Source: Paenibacillus sp. FSL H8-0537
GTDB lineage: Bacteria; Bacillota; Bacilli; Paenibacillales; Paenibacillaceae
Length of the DNA: 64,000 nt
NCBI RefSeq assembly: GCF_038051995.1
Contig: NZ_CP150290.1
Span: forward strand, 5,575,001 to 5,639,000
Direction: 5' to 3'
Shown here piece after piece: positions 35,768 through 44,178 of this stretch. Numbering within the stretch: position 1 is the first letter of the stretch; every line of letters begins with the position of its first letter. Under the pieces are notes generated by a model that worked only from the letters and a program-made list of their open reading frames with translations, was not told the DNA's origin and ran no database searches. The position numbers and the translations under genes were made by a program.

Positions 35768-35813
35768 AAAACAAGTGTGCTAACGTTTTCCCAAACGTGA
35801 GCACACTTGTTTT
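35768..35813 (+). terminator. Terminator of the ribose operon
   Basis: A long stem with AAAACAAGTGTGCT at its left and AGCACACTTGTTTT at its right, with an inner ACGTT/AACGT pairing. It lies between rbsB and the separate LacI-type gene. Confidence 0.85.
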
Positions 35814-35871
35814 GCTCGCCCGCTAGCTCGCTTGTTCAAAAGGCCAGACCATTGAAAGGAATTTGCCAGAA

Positions 35872-36855
35872 ATGACTACGATCAGAGATGTCAGCAAGCT
35901 GGCTGGCGTATCGGTTGCCACTGTCTCTCGGCTGTACAATAAGAGCGGATATGTGAGCAAGGAAGCGGAGACCGCCATTCAAGCAGCTGCCGAGAAGCTT
36001 AACTACAAGCCCAATACGATTGCCAGAAGCCTCGCAGGCAAAAAAACAGCTGCTGTCGCTTTAATGGTACCCGACATTTTGAACCCGTTTTTCCCGGAAA
36101 TCGCTCGTGCTGCTGAGGATGCAGCTGCTTCCCAAGGCTATACGCTCGTCCTTTGCAACACGGACAATAACCCCGATAAGGAAAAAATGTATATTGAAGC
36201 GTTAATCAATAAACAAATTGACGGCATCATCATATCTTCTTATACGATTTCACCAGAGCAAATTATTGCCTTACAGAAGCGTTCGATCCCAATTGTCGTC
36301 ATTGATAAAAGCTTTCCTGACCATCCGATTTTGACAATTACGACAGCTAACCGATACGGCGGACAACTCGCCGTACAGCATTTACTCGAAGCAGGCTGCG
36401 GTAAAATCGCTCATATATGCGGCCCCTCTCATGTGCATTCCGCACGTGAGAGGACGCTTGCTTATGAGGAAATGTGCGCTCAGCTGCCGTGGTTTACGCC
36501 CAGCCTGATCGCGTTCGGCCACTTCAGCGTTGCGGGAGGCTACGCGGCGATGAAAAATATTTTCCATCAACATCCTGATGTGGACGGCGTATTCGCCGGC
36601 AATGATCTTATGGCCGCCGGGGCTCTTAAAGCACTGCATGAGCTCGGTGTAACCGTCCCCACTCAGCTCAAGCTAATTGGCTTCGACGGTATTCGGATGG
36701 ATATGGTATATCCCGAGTTGTCCACCGTTTCCCAACAAATTTATTCGCTCGGCAAAACCGCTATGGACTATTTAATTCGCCTGATCAACAATGAGCCTAT
36801 CGAGAGATGCAATTACGAGTTGGAGGTAGAGCTGCTCCGGAAAGCATCGACCTGA
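35872..36855 (+). CDS. rbsR: LacI-family ribose repressor, RbsR-like
   Basis: A 327-residue LacI/GalR regulator. The DNA-binding helix-turn-helix is IRDVSKLAGVSVATVSRLYN, followed by a hinge helix (NTIARSLAGKKTAAVAL) and a periplasmic-binding-like effector domain. Its position after the ribose operon and the LacI-type operator before rbsK make it the probable ribose repressor. In B. subtilis rbsR is first in the operon, whereas here it comes last and apart. ATG 35872 has AAAGGA 11 bases upstream; a TTG three codons earlier is an alternative start. Confidence 0.88.
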   Translation: MTTIRDVSKLAGVSVATVSRLYNKSGYVSKEAETAIQAAAEKLNYKPNTIARSLAGKKTAAVALMVPDILNPFFPEIARAAEDAAASQGYTLVLCNTDNNPDKEKMYIEALINKQIDGIIISSYTISPEQIIALQKRSIPIVVIDKSFPDHPILTITTANRYGGQLAVQHLLEAGCGKIAHICGPSHVHSARERTLAYEEMCAQLPWFTPSLIAFGHFSVAGGYAAMKNIFHQHPDVDGVFAGNDLMAAGALKALHELGVTVPTQLKLIGFDGIRMDMVYPELSTVSQQIYSLGKTAMDYLIRLINNEPIERCNYELEVELLRKAST

Positions 36856-36880
36856 TTGCTGCATCATGATTTCAGCTTAG

Positions 36881-36927
36881 AAAAACCTTCGAATCCACAT
36901 GGTCTGCTGTGGAGCTCGAAGGTTTTT
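36881..36927 (+). terminator. Terminator after rbsR
   Basis: AAAAACCTTCGA (36881-36892) pairs with TCGAAGGTTTTT (36916-36927), with an inner CCACA/TGTGG stem. Confidence 0.88.
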
Positions 36928-37024
36928 CCGTTTATCTGCCAAGCAGGAAATTCAAAGTATGATATGGCATAATAAGAGATAGTCAGAGGCCTCTGATGGC
37001 TATTTTTTTCTACGGGAGGAATGT

Positions 37025-37927
37025 ATGATGCTGAATTCTATCTATGAATCAGAAACAATCGAGCAGCTAAGCGAAGTCATACAAACGGCTCCAGTTAAGG
37101 ACGAGCTGCGCGAACTGCTAATCACCGAATATCATCGGCTTTTTCATTATGCCAACATCAAGCAGTGGAATGAGCTAGTGCGTGTATGCGAAGCGCTTGC
37201 TGTTGCCGGCTGGGGCGCATCTATGACGCCTGTAGAGGCAGTAGCGGACAAATGGATCAACGGCTCCTATTACACCGAGCTGCGCACCCGCACCTTCGAG
37301 CAAATCAAAGATTGTTGCAAAGGCTGGAGCAAGCAGCAGGGCAGCTTCGTCATCCATGAAGGTAATGACAACACCGATTATGGCATTGCCGCCTTTGCTT
37401 CCCAGCGCAACCTGCTGCCGAAAAATCCGCTGCGCCTCGTCCGCTCCGGCAACTATCAGCTGTCAGCCCAGCCCTTCATCGACAGCCTGAGCGAGCTGCG
37501 GCGCGCACTGGATGAGCATATGCGTCAGGAGCTTTACGGCGCTTCCTTTAGCTACATCGGTATTCATTGCCACTTTAGCCATCATGACGACGCCGAGCGT
37601 ACGCTGCAATATGAATATTTTCATGAGCAAAACGATGTTCCAGACGGATTTGAGCAGGGTTATTACATAAGGCCAAAATTTGCAGTTGGCAAGTTGGCTT
37701 CCCGCAAGGGCGAGCTCAAACTGGAAGTGACCAGGCATTTTACGAGAGCGGAGGGCGAACTGCCTTTAAGCGAGCAGCAGCAGCTGTTTAGAGCGGATAT
37801 GCTCGTTATAGTGGACCTGCTGGAAGAGAAGCTGCTTAAGAAAAAGCTAAGCTACCGCGTGGATTTATTAAGACAAGACTTAATCGATATTTTGGAAAAA
37901 TGGACGACGAAGGGGAATGCTACATGA
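37025..37927 (+). CDS. Hypothetical protein coupled to a SUKH-like gene
   Basis: A 300-residue protein, probably cytoplasmic, with no signal peptide. The first 100 residues are helical; the centre has a mixed region rich in His, Tyr and acids (SYIGIHCHFSHHDDAER, EYFHEQNDVPDG); the C-terminus is a charged helix. I do not recognise a family. GGGAGG precedes ATG 37025 by five bases and ATG 37028 by eight, so either may be used. Its stop overlaps the next start (ATGA), so the two products are probably made together. Confidence 0.6.
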   Translation: MMLNSIYESETIEQLSEVIQTAPVKDELRELLITEYHRLFHYANIKQWNELVRVCEALAVAGWGASMTPVEAVADKWINGSYYTELRTRTFEQIKDCCKGWSKQQGSFVIHEGNDNTDYGIAAFASQRNLLPKNPLRLVRSGNYQLSAQPFIDSLSELRRALDEHMRQELYGASFSYIGIHCHFSHHDDAERTLQYEYFHEQNDVPDGFEQGYYIRPKFAVGKLASRKGELKLEVTRHFTRAEGELPLSEQQQLFRADMLVIVDLLEEKLLKKKLSYRVDLLRQDLIDILEKWTTKGNAT

Positions 37928-38520
37928 GCGCAAACCATACATTAATGACACAATTACAGCAATTCGCTTCCGTATTTGGGAGGCATGACATTGACCTAGG
38001 CGAGGTTTATTTTCATGATGAGCCGCTACCCGTTCAAGAGCCGCTTCCGCTTGGAGAAGCGTTGCGGACCTTTTATAGCTATCTGGAATTGCAGGAGCAT
38101 CCGATGATTGGCGGTGTCTTGGCGGTGCAATTTTTTCGCTTGCCGGAGCTGGAACGGGCGCAGCAGGGCTGGCGCTGGATAATGACGGCTTCTGGACTCG
38201 CTCCTGATCCGAAGTGGCCGGATGGCTGGATCGTCTTCGCCGATTACAATGGCGATGCGCTTATTGTTGATACGACCGATCCGCAAGGGCCGGTATATGG
38301 CAGCATTCAAAAGCGGCATTCGCAAATCGCCGCTTCGCTGGCCGACTTTTTCGCTATGACCACTGCGTTGATGAAGGTAGAGGAGGAAGAATTCGAGCTC
38401 GATGCCACGGAAGAGGATTCCGAAGTGAAAAGCGAATTTATTGAACGCGCGATGGAGCTTGCCCCAGTGATGATTGGACGCAAGCATGGTCAGCAGTATT
38501 TGGATTTTTTCTTTAGCTAG
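37924..38520 (+). CDS. SUKH (SMI1/KNR4)-like protein
   Basis: A 198-residue acidic protein. The centre (about 85-150: WPDGWIVFADYNGDALIVDTTD, VYGSI, IAASLADFFAMT) fits the SUKH/SMI1-KNR4 fold, which in bacteria is common among immunity proteins against secreted toxins but also occurs in other roles. A Glu-rich stretch follows. ATG 37924 has AAGGGG eight bases upstream and overlaps the preceding stop. No toxin gene is adjacent, so an immunity role is only a possibility. Confidence 0.6.
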   Translation: MSANHTLMTQLQQFASVFGRHDIDLGEVYFHDEPLPVQEPLPLGEALRTFYSYLELQEHPMIGGVLAVQFFRLPELERAQQGWRWIMTASGLAPDPKWPDGWIVFADYNGDALIVDTTDPQGPVYGSIQKRHSQIAASLADFFAMTTALMKVEEEEFELDATEEDSEVKSEFIERAMELAPVMIGRKHGQQYLDFFFS

Positions 38521-38544
38521 AGCTAGGGATTCGCTCGGCTTATA

Positions 38545-38598
38545 AAAATAACCGGCAATATATCGCGATGTGATCGGCGATGCATTGCCGGTTATTTT
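38545..38598. terminator. Bidirectional terminator between convergent genes
   Basis: AAAATAACCGGCAAT (38545-38559) pairs with ATTGCCGGTTATTTT (38584-38598). It serves the SUKH-like gene on the plus strand and the PPK2 gene on the minus strand. Confidence 0.85.
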
Positions 38599-38626
38599 CG
38601 TATCGTATTTATAATGAACGCATTCG

Positions 38627-39448
38627 TTATGGCCGCTCCTGCTCCTTGATTTCCTTCAAAAAGGCTTTCAGCTCCGGATTTGCTGGCGGGTCCTGAAGCT
38701 CCATGCTTCTCAAGGCATCCACAGCGATGCGCAGCACAGCATAATTGCGATACCAGCGATGGTCGGAAGGCACGATATGCCAAGGCGCGTGCTTACTGCA
38801 TTTTTCAAACACCTGCTCGTAATAGCCCTGATATTGCTCCCAGTATTTCCGTTCCTGAAGGTCCGAAGGGTCAAACTTCCAATTTTTCGATGAATCCTCG
38901 ATTCGGCTTTTCAGCTTCTCCAGCTGAAACTCCTTGGAAATGTGCAAAAAGATTTTGACAACCTTAACCCCGCTATCCGCAAGCAGCGACTCAAAATGGT
39001 TAATATGCTTGAAGCGCCGCTTCGCTTCCTGATCGGATACTGCACCATGCACCCGTGTAATCAGAACATCCTCATAATAGGAACGGTTAAAAATAGCGAT
39101 CTGCCCCAGCTCAGGCGCGTTGTTATGCGCCCGCCAAATAAAATCATGCCGCTTCTCCACATCTGTCGGCGCCTTAAAGCTGTGAGCGGACACGCCCTGC
39201 GGGTTCAACCCCGCAAATACATGCTTCGTTACACCATCCTTGCCGCTGCAATCCATCCCTTGAATGACGAACAGCACCGCCTGGTCCTTCGAAGCCGCCA
39301 GCTTTTCCTGAAGCTGCTCCAATTCCTCCTTCAGCTTCAGCGCCTCCTTCTCCACCTCTTCCTTATGGTCAAAGGGACCTTTGTCCTTTGGATTGATGCT
39401 GCTCAAAACAACCTTTTTATTCGCCGTCAGCTCGTATTTTTTTGCCAT
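38627..39448 (-). CDS. ppk2: Polyphosphate kinase 2 (PPK2)
   Basis: A 273-residue PPK2-family P-loop kinase, which transfers phosphate between polyphosphate and nucleotides. Walker A GMDCSGKDGVTK, the lid and FNRSYYEDVLI (Walker B) are intact, and the C-terminal NRSYYE...HIVPSDHRWYRN pattern is typical. The one-domain length fits classes that make ADP or ATP from polyphosphate. The direction in vivo cannot be told from sequence. ATG 39446-39448 has AAGGAG ten bases upstream. Confidence 0.92.
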   Translation of the reverse strand: MAKKYELTANKKVVLSSINPKDKGPFDHKEEVEKEALKLKEELEQLQEKLAASKDQAVLFVIQGMDCSGKDGVTKHVFAGLNPQGVSAHSFKAPTDVEKRHDFIWRAHNNAPELGQIAIFNRSYYEDVLITRVHGAVSDQEAKRRFKHINHFESLLADSGVKVVKIFLHISKEFQLEKLKSRIEDSSKNWKFDPSDLQERKYWEQYQGYYEQVFEKCSKHAPWHIVPSDHRWYRNYAVLRIAVDALRSMELQDPPANPELKAFLKEIKEQERP

Positions 39449-39504
39449 CTGCTTCACGCTCCTTATGTACAAGTATTCCACTTTGTGCCATTCTTATCAA
39501 TTAG

Positions 39505-40401
39505 TTATGCGTTATTGACTTGCAGCAGCTGCTGCTCATCCAACCACGATTGGACATGTGCAAGGAAACGCCTTGTGGCAGGCGAGCAAAACTTCATTGA
39601 ATGGACAGCGATACCTAGCGAGCGAAAGCTCGGCTCTTCCAGCTCCATGACGTGGACATGATGATTGCGCCCTTCAATGACCAGCTCGGGCAATATGCTA
39701 ATACCAAGTCCCTGTTCAACCATGGCAATAATAGCAGCATCATCACCTGCCTCAAATCGGACGTTTGGCGTAATCGCTGCCTTCTTAAGTACGCGCCGAA
39801 CATCATAATCCGAGCCTAATTTAGGAATAATGAATGGTTCCTCCGCAAGCCGAGCAAGTGGGAAAAAGGCAGCTCCACAAAGCGGATGCTCCTGGGGCAA
39901 TATGCACAGCATCCGGTCCTGTTTTAAAGGAAATACCTCCAGCTTGTCGCTCGTGGGCAAGGAGAAAAAGCCGCAGTCAATTTGCCCCTCCTCCAACCAT
40001 TCCTCAACCTCCTGATAATCCCCTTCCATCAGCTTAAATTCAATTTGCGGATATTCGTTTAAAAAAGCCTTCATCATCCGCGGCAGCCAGTGCACGGATA
40101 CGCTTGTGAATGTGCCAATGCGAATCGTGCCAGCCTCCAGCCCCCGAATTGCAGCTATCTCTTCTTGCAGACGAGCATTGGCCTGCAGCACCTCGCGCAT
40201 AGGCTTTAGCAGCCGCTCGCCTTCCGCTGTCAATTGAATGCCCGCACGGCTGCGCTGCAGCAGTCTAAAACCAATTTCACTCTCCAAGCTGTTGATTGCA
40301 TGGCTAACGCCCGATTGGGTAAAGCCCAGCGTTTCCGCCGCCTTCGTCAAGCTGCCAAGCCGGGCAACCTGTGCGAATATTTCATACTTATTAATACTCA
40401 T
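39505..40401 (-). CDS. LysR-family transcriptional regulator
   Basis: A 298-residue regulator with an N-terminal winged helix (FAQVARLGSLTKAAETLGFTQSGVSHAIN) and a type 2 periplasmic-binding effector domain (about 90-290). GAGGAG lies seven bases before ATG 40399-40401. It is divergent from the EamA permease gene, the usual arrangement in which the regulator controls its neighbour and itself through the shared 136-bp region. The inducer is unknown. Confidence 0.92.
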   Translation of the reverse strand: MSINKYEIFAQVARLGSLTKAAETLGFTQSGVSHAINSLESEIGFRLLQRSRAGIQLTAEGERLLKPMREVLQANARLQEEIAAIRGLEAGTIRIGTFTSVSVHWLPRMMKAFLNEYPQIEFKLMEGDYQEVEEWLEEGQIDCGFFSLPTSDKLEVFPLKQDRMLCILPQEHPLCGAAFFPLARLAEEPFIIPKLGSDYDVRRVLKKAAITPNVRFEAGDDAAIIAMVEQGLGISILPELVIEGRNHHVHVMELEEPSFRSLGIAVHSMKFCSPATRRFLAHVQSWLDEQQLLQVNNA

Positions 40402-40420
40402 CCTGCGTCTCCTCTATTTG

Positions 40421-40452
40421 CATGAGTATTTCTCATGTTTATAATAAGAAAT
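40421..40452. promoter_or_regulatory. LysR-type operator candidates
   Basis: Two overlapping inverted repeats: CATGAG-5-CTCATG (40421-40437) and ATTTCT-13-AGAAAT (40428-40452). They lie just upstream of the LysR gene and about 90 bases from the divergent permease gene, as expected for LysR recognition and activation sites. Confidence 0.6.
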
Positions 40453-40537
40453 CCCCGTTATACTTATATGTCAAACCCCAGTATACTAGGTTTCGGCCCA
40501 TAAGCCTATTCTATTAAAGTCGGAGAAGATAACCCTC

Positions 40538-41473
40538 ATGAAACCTAGAAATGCCGAATTGCTCATCGTGCTCGCAACCGTATTTTGGGGCTGTTCTTAT
40601 TTATTTATGAAAATAGGGCTTGAATCCATTGCTGCTTTTAATTTAATTGCCCTGCGCTTTGGACTCGCCTTCCTGCTGACGTCTCTTCTCTTCTGGAAAT
40701 CGCTGCGCAAAGTCGATTGGCGCACGATCAAATATAGTGCGATGCTCGGCTTCCTGCTGTTCGCTGTCTTTGCCTGCATCATGTTTGGGCTTAAGACGAC
40801 CACGACGTCCAATGCCGGCTTCCTCGTCAGTATGACCGTTATCTTCGTTCCACTGCTGTCGGTCATTCTGTTTAAGCAGAAGCTTGCTCCGTCTATGAAG
40901 GTCAGTGTCCTGCTCGCCCTTGTAGGCATTGGGCTGCTCACTCTGAAAATGCCCTTCAGCATCGGTGGCGGAGATGTCCTCTGCATGCTGTCAGCTGTTT
41001 TTTATGCGCTTTATATTATATTAACGAACTCTGCGGCGAAAGCTTCAAATACGCTGAACCTAGGTATTTTACAGCTAGGCTTTGCGGGCGGTTTCGGCCT
41101 AATCGGCATGCTGCTATTCGAGACGCCGACGTTGCCGCAAACACCCGCTAGCTGGGGCGCTGTGCTTGCACTAAGCCTTTTATGCAGCGGCTTTGGCTTC
41201 ATTATTCAGCCCATTGCCCAAAAATACACGACCCCAACACGGACGGGGCTAATTTTCTCCCTTGAGCCTGTGTTTGCGGCAGCAGTAGGCTTTTGGTTTG
41301 CTCATGAAATATTGCCTCCGCTGGGCTATGTGGGAGCTGCATTCGTGCTGCTTGCTGTCGTTGCCTCCGAAATAAAATGGAAGCGTCGTGATGTCGCCGC
41401 ATTTCCCGTTAAGGCTAAGGATAAAGTTCTAGGTAGAGCTAGGGAAAACGAAGCACTTCAGCAGATTCTCTAG
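40538..41473 (+). CDS. EamA-family (DMT) permease
   Basis: A 311-residue membrane protein with ten predicted helices arranged as two EamA repeats (residues about 5-140 and 148-285; each ends in an SLEPVFAA/ MTVIFVPLLS-like helix). The superfamily exports amino acids, nucleosides or metabolites. GGAGAAG lies nine bases before ATG 40538. It is probably controlled by the divergent LysR regulator. The substrate cannot be read from the sequence. Confidence 0.9.
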   Translation: MKPRNAELLIVLATVFWGCSYLFMKIGLESIAAFNLIALRFGLAFLLTSLLFWKSLRKVDWRTIKYSAMLGFLLFAVFACIMFGLKTTTTSNAGFLVSMTVIFVPLLSVILFKQKLAPSMKVSVLLALVGIGLLTLKMPFSIGGGDVLCMLSAVFYALYIILTNSAAKASNTLNLGILQLGFAGGFGLIGMLLFETPTLPQTPASWGAVLALSLLCSGFGFIIQPIAQKYTTPTRTGLIFSLEPVFAAAVGFWFAHEILPPLGYVGAAFVLLAVVASEIKWKRRDVAAFPVKAKDKVLGRARENEALQQIL

Positions 41474-41494
41474 AAAAATGGTATCCAGTTGATG

Positions 41495-41535
41495 CGCAAA
41501 TGAGCCGTGGGCGAGCAGTCCATGGCTCATTTGCG
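41495..41535 (+). terminator. Hairpin after the EamA gene
   Basis: CGCAAATGAGCC (41495-41506) pairs with GGCTCATTTGCG (41524-41535), 12 bp. The downstream T tract is weak. Confidence 0.6.
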
Positions 41536-41614
41536 TAATCAGACTTTTATTCAAAATGTTGCTATTTACGAATTTATCCATTCATAATAGATAGCAGAAT
41601 AGGAGTGATCAACA

Positions 41615-42577
41615 ATGAACAAGCGCAGGGATTACAATAATAACAGCAGCTACTGGGAGAGCTATCAGCGATTTTTCCCTTCAGAAATACAGTTAAAAGA
41701 AAATAACCTGCCCAACGAGGAATGGTGGAATTGGCATAGCTGCGAGATTCATTTAGACCGGTTGCCAGCAGCCAAAAGCCCGCTCAAGATTGTACTCGTT
41801 CATGGTGCTGGAGGCAACGGCCGTTTATTCGCCCCTTATGGAAAAATGCTCCAAATGCAAGGCTATGAAATGCTTGCCCCAGACCTTCCTCCCTATGGAC
41901 TTAGCAAATTAGGCTCTTTCTCCAAACCAATTCGTTATGAAGACTGGATTCAGCTTCTCGTTGATTTAGTAGAAAGCGAATATATACGTGATGGCAAACC
42001 TATTGTTCTGCTTGGCGCCAGCATTGGGGGCATGCTCGCCTATCATGTTGCCGCGCGCAGTCCGCATGTGCAAGGCCTGATTGCTACAACCTTCGTAGAT
42101 ACTAGTGACGCTGCTATGCGCCTCCAGCTTGCCCCTAATAAATATATTGCGGTGTATGGCAAATGGTTAATGGATGCCTTCCCGATTTTACTGGATTCAT
42201 TTCGGCTGCCTGTTTCCAAAGTATCGCGCATGGAGCTGATTGCTAACCATGCTGAATTAGCCCAGCTTATTATGCATGATCCCCGTGCAGCAGCAACCCG
42301 TGTACCCCTTAAATTACTTAGAACCTTTCTAAACATGAAACCTGAAGTACAGCCAGAAAACTTTACGTCCTGTCCGGTACTGCTTGTTCACCCAGAACTT
42401 GATCCCATGACTCCTTATGCTTTTAGCGAAAGCTTTTATAAAAGATTAGCCTGTCCGAAAAAGCTGGTAATGCTGGAAGGAGCCGGACATTTTCCGATTG
42501 AGCAGCCAGGGCTTGAACAGTTACGTGACGCTGTCCTGCAATTTCTAACTAACCTTGCCTCAACAATCTCAGAGTAA
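41615..42577 (+). CDS. Alpha/beta-hydrolase
   Basis: A 320-residue cytoplasmic alpha/beta-hydrolase-fold protein. The oxyanion HGAGGN, nucleophile elbow GASIGG, acid in LVHPELDPMTP and catalytic His in GAGHFPIEQPG are all present, so it should be an active esterase, lipase or lactonase-like enzyme. AGGAG lies upstream of ATG 41615. It stands alone, and its substrate is unknown. Confidence 0.88.
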   Translation: MNKRRDYNNNSSYWESYQRFFPSEIQLKENNLPNEEWWNWHSCEIHLDRLPAAKSPLKIVLVHGAGGNGRLFAPYGKMLQMQGYEMLAPDLPPYGLSKLGSFSKPIRYEDWIQLLVDLVESEYIRDGKPIVLLGASIGGMLAYHVAARSPHVQGLIATTFVDTSDAAMRLQLAPNKYIAVYGKWLMDAFPILLDSFRLPVSKVSRMELIANHAELAQLIMHDPRAAATRVPLKLLRTFLNMKPEVQPENFTSCPVLLVHPELDPMTPYAFSESFYKRLACPKKLVMLEGAGHFPIEQPGLEQLRDAVLQFLTNLASTISE

Positions 42578-42617
42578 ATTAGCTCACTCAGGTTTATCCC
42601 TATTTATTCAATAAGAT

Positions 42618-42647
42618 TTGTAGAAGTATTTATATAATTAGTATAAT
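42618..42647 (+). promoter_or_regulatory. Promoter of the secreted DUF5050-like gene
   Basis: -35 TTGTAG (42618-42623), an 18-bp spacer, -10 TATAAT (42642-42647), about 110 bases before the start codon at 42757. Confidence 0.6.
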
Positions 42648-42756
42648 GTTTTCCGCCATATAAACCGATAAGTATTCAAGCGACTTCCTTTTTTTACTAA
42701 AAGAGGGTTGTTTACAGCAAATACTATTCCACAGCGCTAGAAAGGAAGATTAAGTA

Positions 42757-44073
42757 ATGAATAAGCTTCACCTTTTCACCAAAAAAAATGTTTGTTTGCT
42801 TTTTATTTTCACCCTGCTGTTTACTAGCTTCGGCACAGTAACAGCTCCGAAAGCCGAGGCAGCCATAACAGCCAGCGGTTATGTATATTACACGTCTGAC
42901 AATGACCTGTTCCGAATTAAAACAGATGGCACTGGTGCCGCTCTCATAATGGAGGATTTTGACGTTCCCGGTACTGCTCTGAATCGTGGCGGCAAATATT
43001 TGTATTATCTGTCCTACAACGGATCAACTACACTATTGCGCTTGCCAATCGACGGTACAGCAACTGAGGATGAAATTTTTCATAATGATGTGCTGCATTA
43101 TTCCATTGTGAACGGAACGCTGTACTACATGACAAGCGCCGGAAAAATCTATTCCGTTTCTGCTAATGCTGCTGCTGTATCAGAAGCAAAGCAAATTGCC
43201 GATAAAGCTGATACAGACTTTGAAGAATTCAAAATCATTGATGGGAAAATCTACTACAATACCGTCCGTAATGGTCGCTCCACGTGGGTAGCCTCCAAAG
43301 CAGTTACAGGCGCAGGACAAGTGCAATATATTGCAGCCGGTGCCATAGAACAGGATCACCATATTCAAACAACTGCTAATTCCGTCAATATTATTGTCAA
43401 CACCAAGCCAGAAGAGCAATTTTATTCCCTTGACTGCGTTGTACTTTATAGCGTACCTAAAAAAGGCGGCGCAGCCAAAGCCCTTAACTTAAACGCTCCA
43501 ATTGATGCAAATGCGGCTTATTCCGGTAGATGGGCAACGAATACGTATTACCTATTCAACAAGGACATTCGCCTTGATTCCGAAGGACATTTCAACTATA
43601 ACACCGGTAAAGGCTACCTCCTGAATACTAGCGGCAAAACCTTCTCCCTGCACAGCACAGGCGTCTACGGTGTAGCTAATGTAGGCACAGACAAAATGGC
43701 TTTTATTGATTCAGCGAATAAAGGTTATGTTGCAACGATAAAAAACAATAAAGTCATTAGCAAAAAAAATCTTAATATTTCTAAGCTTTATTCCGTATAC
43801 AACATCATGTGGGGTGGAAAAATCGCTTCTACGATCTTTTTCGGAGACAATGCCAGCTACTTGCTGAAATCGGATTTGTCGGTTCAAAAGATTCCTGGAT
43901 TGAACGGTGATTTCATGCGTATCAATGATGACATGGATGGCATTTACTACATCAATGACGATTCCAAGGATACAGGCTACGGACAACTGTTCCACCTAAG
44001 CAGCGATGGCAAAACGGCAACAATGCTTAGCGAGCAAACAATCAGCCGCGTTCTGCTTGTTGCCAAACAATAA
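42757..44073 (+). CDS. Secreted DUF5050-like beta-propeller protein
   Basis: A 438-residue exported protein. The signal peptide spans about 1-35 (KNVCLLFIFTLLFTSFG, cleavage near AEAA), and there are many short repeats of the form YVYYTSDNDLFRIKTDGTG and YLYYLSYNGSTTLLRL. These match the DUF5050/prolow-density-receptor-like propeller type. Such proteins are often cell-wall associated in Paenibacillus. AAAGGAAG lies upstream of ATG 42757. No anchor domain is visible. Function unknown. Confidence 0.75.
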   Translation: MNKLHLFTKKNVCLLFIFTLLFTSFGTVTAPKAEAAITASGYVYYTSDNDLFRIKTDGTGAALIMEDFDVPGTALNRGGKYLYYLSYNGSTTLLRLPIDGTATEDEIFHNDVLHYSIVNGTLYYMTSAGKIYSVSANAAAVSEAKQIADKADTDFEEFKIIDGKIYYNTVRNGRSTWVASKAVTGAGQVQYIAAGAIEQDHHIQTTANSVNIIVNTKPEEQFYSLDCVVLYSVPKKGGAAKALNLNAPIDANAAYSGRWATNTYYLFNKDIRLDSEGHFNYNTGKGYLLNTSGKTFSLHSTGVYGVANVGTDKMAFIDSANKGYVATIKNNKVISKKNLNISKLYSVYNIMWGGKIASTIFFGDNASYLLKSDLSVQKIPGLNGDFMRINDDMDGIYYINDDSKDTGYGQLFHLSSDGKTATMLSEQTISRVLLVAKQ

Positions 44074-44118
44074 GCCACTGTTCTTTTAAGCATTAGAAGT
44101 GAATCTACCATGTATTAT

Positions 44119-44155
44119 AAAGAGGAGCAGAATTCTAAAATCTGCTCCTCTTTTT
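44119..44155. terminator. Bidirectional terminator before the DUF4132 gene end
   Basis: AAAGAGGAGCAGA (44119-44131) pairs with TCTGCTCCTCTTT (44141-44153), followed by TTCTATT. It lies between the convergent genes ending at 44073 and 44179. Confidence 0.85.
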
Positions 44156-44178
44156 CTATTGTGAAATGTTTGATTTTC

